DNA from: an uncultured Lachnospiraceae bacterium
Lineage (GTDB): Bacteria > Bacillota_A > Clostridia > Lachnospirales > Lachnospiraceae
DNA length: 6,837 nt
Assembly (NCBI GenBank): GCA_947175285.1
Contig: CAMWMM010000272.1
Span: forward strand, 1-6,837
Direction of reading: 5' to 3'
The position numbers were made by a program, and so were the translations under genes. The first letter of the stretch is position 1; each line of letters starts with the position of its first letter. Under the pieces are notes generated by a model. The model made no database searches. It worked only from the letters and a program-made list of their open reading frames with translations, and was not told the origin of the DNA. Positions 4,741 to 6,837 of the stretch are shown here, in pieces.

Positions 4741-6837
4741 TTATTTCGCAGTTTTCTTCGGGATAACAACCTTATCCAGTTTCCAGATATCATCCACATA
4801 TTCCTGAATGGTTCTGTCAGATGTAAATTTACCGGAGCAAGCCACATTTAAAATAGCGCTCTTAGCCCATCTCTTCTCATCCTTATATGCTTCTTCCACT
4901 TTACGCTGTGCTTCCGCATAGGATTTGAAATCTTTCAGGATAAAATAGGTATCCGCCTTGGACGTACTCTGTGTATTTAACAAAGAGTTATATAAAGTTC
5001 TGAACAAATCCGTGTCATTCGGTGAATAGGTACCGTTAATGAGCTGCATCAGCACTTTTCTGATATCAGGGTCATTATTAAAGATTTCCATCGGGTCATA
5101 TCCGCCGTAATTCTCATACCGGATAACTTCATCGGAACTTAAACCGAAGATGAAAGCATTCTCTTCTCCGACTTCCTCCACGATTTCCACGTTTGCACCG
5201 TCCATCGTACCAAGAGTAAGCGCACCGTTTAACATAAACTTCATGTTACCGGTACCGGAAGCCTCTTTACTTGCCGTTGAAATCTGCTCTGATACATCGG
5301 CTGCCGCAAAAATCATCTCCGCATTGGATACACGGTAATTCTCGATAAATACCACTTTAATCTTACCGTTAATGCTTGCATCATTATTAACAACATCAGC
5401 TACCGCATTAATTAACTTAATCGTCAGCTTCGCATTCCTATAACCTGCTGCCGCTTTCGCGCCGAAGATGAACGTTCTCGGATAGAATTCCATATCCGGA
5501 TGTTCTTTCAACTCATTGTACAGATACATAACATGCAGAATATTCATTAACTGGCGTTTGTACTCATGCAGTCTCTTAACCTGTACGTCGAAAATGGAAC
5601 GAGGGTCTACTTCAACACCGTTATGCTCCAAAATATATTGTGCAAGACGTACCTTATTCTGGTACTTAATATTCATAAACTCCTGCTGCGCTTTTTCATC
5701 ATCCGCATAGACTTTTAACTTGTTGATTTTCGGCAAATCCGTAATCCAGTCACTGCCTACATGCGCCGTTACCCAATCAGCAAGAAGCGGGTTGCCGTGC
5801 AGTAAGAAACGTCTCTGTGTAATACCGTTTGTCTTGTTGTTGAACTTCTCCGGCATCATCTGATAGAAATCTTTCAATTCCTGGTTCTTTAAAATCTCCG
5901 TATGTAGTCTTGCGACACCGTTTACGGAATAACCTGCAGCAATGGCAAGATGCGCCATCTTTACCTGTCCGTCATAGATAATTGCCATCTTGCTGATTTT
6001 CTCCTGATTGCCCGGATACATCTGCTCGATTCTGGCAATAAATCTGCGGTTAATTTCCTCCACAATCTGATACACACGGGGAAGCAGTCTGGAGAACAGT
6101 TCAATCGGCCATTTTTCCAATGCTTCTGCCATAATCGTATGATTGGTATAAGCACATGTCTTTGTTGTTACTTCCCATGCCTCATCCCATGTCAGATAAT
6201 AATCATCCATCAAAATACGCATTAATTCCGCAACGGCAACTGTCGGGTGCGTATCATTCAACTGGAATGTCACTTTTTCATGGAACTTCCTAATGTCTTC
6301 ATGCTTACGCATATATTTTGCCACCGCTTCCTGTACGGACGCGGAAATAAAGAAATACTGCTGTTTTAAACGAAGCTCCTTACCTGCATAATGGTTATCG
6401 TTCGGATAGAGCACCTCTACGATATTTCTTGCAAGGTTTTCCTGCTCTACCGCCTTATGATAATCACCTTTATCAAAAGAATCAAGCTGGAAGCATTCTA
6501 CCGGTTCCGCATCCCAGATACGAAGCGTATTTACAATACCATTGCCATAACCGACAATCGGGATATCATAAGGAATCGCTCTTACGGATTGATAGCCCTC
6601 CTGCTTGAAATTATTTCTGCCGTTCTCGTCTACATAAACATTGACATATCCGCCGAATTTTACTTCTTTAGCGTACTCCGGTCTGCGCAGTTCAAACGGA
6701 TTGCCGTCTTTTAACCAGTTATCCGGCACTTCTATCTGATAACCGTCTTTGATTTCCTGTTTAAACATACCGTAACGATAACGAATGCCGCAGCCATATG
6801 CTGCATATCCCAATGTAGCAAGAGAGTCTAAAAAGCA
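4741..6837 (-). CDS. glgP: Glycogen/maltodextrin phosphorylase (N-terminus beyond right edge)
   Basis: This pyridoxal-phosphate enzyme (GT35) releases glucose-1-phosphate from the non-reducing ends of alpha-1,4-glucans in the cytoplasm. The frame is open to the window edge and 698 codons are visible. It begins CFLDSLATLGYAAYG, an internal family motif, so roughly the first 110-120 residues are missing and the true start is not in view. The TTG at 6813 is inside this motif and is not a start. Conserved blocks, numbered from the first visible codon, include LNDTHPT (about 193-199), AYTNHT (229-234), NKTNGIT (334-340), KRLHEYKRQ (421-429), ENYRVS (499-504) and the cofactor signature EASGTGNMKFMLNGALTLGT (525-544), with the PLP-binding lysine at 533 (codon 5241-5239). 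The stop is TAA at 4743-4741. No break or frameshift is seen. It ends at its own terminator, so it is probably not co-transcribed with the transporter. Confidence 0.96.
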   Translation of the reverse strand, partial: CFLDSLATLGYAAYGCGIRYRYGMFKQEIKDGYQIEVPDNWLKDGNPFELRRPEYAKEVKFGGYVNVYVDENGRNNFKQEGYQSVRAIPYDIPIVGYGNGIVNTLRIWDAEPVECFQLDSFDKGDYHKAVEQENLARNIVEVLYPNDNHYAGKELRLKQQYFFISASVQEAVAKYMRKHEDIRKFHEKVTFQLNDTHPTVAVAELMRILMDDYYLTWDEAWEVTTKTCAYTNHTIMAEALEKWPIELFSRLLPRVYQIVEEINRRFIARIEQMYPGNQEKISKMAIIYDGQVKMAHLAIAAGYSVNGVARLHTEILKNQELKDFYQMMPEKFNNKTNGITQRRFLLHGNPLLADWVTAHVGSDWITDLPKINKLKVYADDEKAQQEFMNIKYQNKVRLAQYILEHNGVEVDPRSIFDVQVKRLHEYKRQLMNILHVMYLYNELKEHPDMEFYPRTFIFGAKAAAGYRNAKLTIKLINAVADVVNNDASINGKIKVVFIENYRVSNAEMIFAAADVSEQISTASKEASGTGNMKFMLNGALTLGTMDGANVEIVEEVGEENAFIFGLSSDEVIRYENYGGYDPMEIFNNDPDIRKVLMQLINGTYSPNDTDLFRTLYNSLLNTQSTSKADTYFILKDFKSYAEAQRKVEEAYKDEKRWAKSAILNVACSGKFTSDRTIQEYVDDIWKLDKVVIPKKTAK

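Noticed and set aside
4609..4851. Plus-strand ORF of 80 codons across the glgP terminator
   Set aside because: It crosses the glgP terminator and the end of glgP on the opposite strand, has no good ribosome site, and has no recognisable protein features.
6811..6813. TTG at 6813 as the start of glgP
   Set aside because: The frame is open to the window edge, and the residues before TTG (CFLDSLAT) belong to a conserved internal phosphorylase motif. The gene simply continues beyond the window.

Overview
The window reads as a chromosomal segment of a low- to mid-GC Firmicute, most likely a gut-type Clostridia such as Lachnospiraceae. This rests on strong AGGAGG-type ribosome sites, AT-rich intergenic DNA, a lipoprotein with a Ser/Gly tether, and Clostridia-like versions of glycogen phosphorylase and of LplB/LplC-type sugar transporters. 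All supported genes lie on the minus strand, so transcription runs from high to low coordinates. The taxonomic call is inference from protein style and was not tested by a search.

Right side (6837 to 4741): most of glgP, the glycogen/maltodextrin phosphorylase, with its N-terminus outside the window. It ends in a strong intrinsic terminator (4684-4714), which separates it from what follows.

Centre (4740 to 4424): a 317-bp intergenic region holding the glgP terminator, a small GC-rich hairpin, an AT-rich stretch with helically spaced GCAA/TTGC boxes and inverted repeats, and possible -10 elements for the next operon.

Left and centre (4423 to 1): a compact sugar-uptake operon. Its order is LplB-type permease, LplC-type permease (12-bp gap, GTG start), a DUF3502-type extracellular sugar-binding lipoprotein (97-bp gap with two hairpins), and a cytoplasmic glycoside hydrolase family 2 enzyme of beta-galactosidase type that runs off the left edge. 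A terminator-like hairpin sits just before the GH2 ribosome site. The operon logic is capture of an oligosaccharide by the lipoprotein, import through the two-permease channel powered by an ATPase not encoded here, then hydrolysis inside the cell by the GH2 enzyme. GlgP works in the same broad area of carbohydrate metabolism but appears to be a separate transcription unit.

There is no sign of a mobile element, CRISPR array, RNA gene or defence system. The gene content is an ordinary Gram-positive polysaccharide-utilisation arrangement. The points worth a second look are in the non-coding DNA: a three-arm hairpin arrangement at the GH2 leader, paired hairpins before the binding-protein gene, and phased boxes upstream of the operon.
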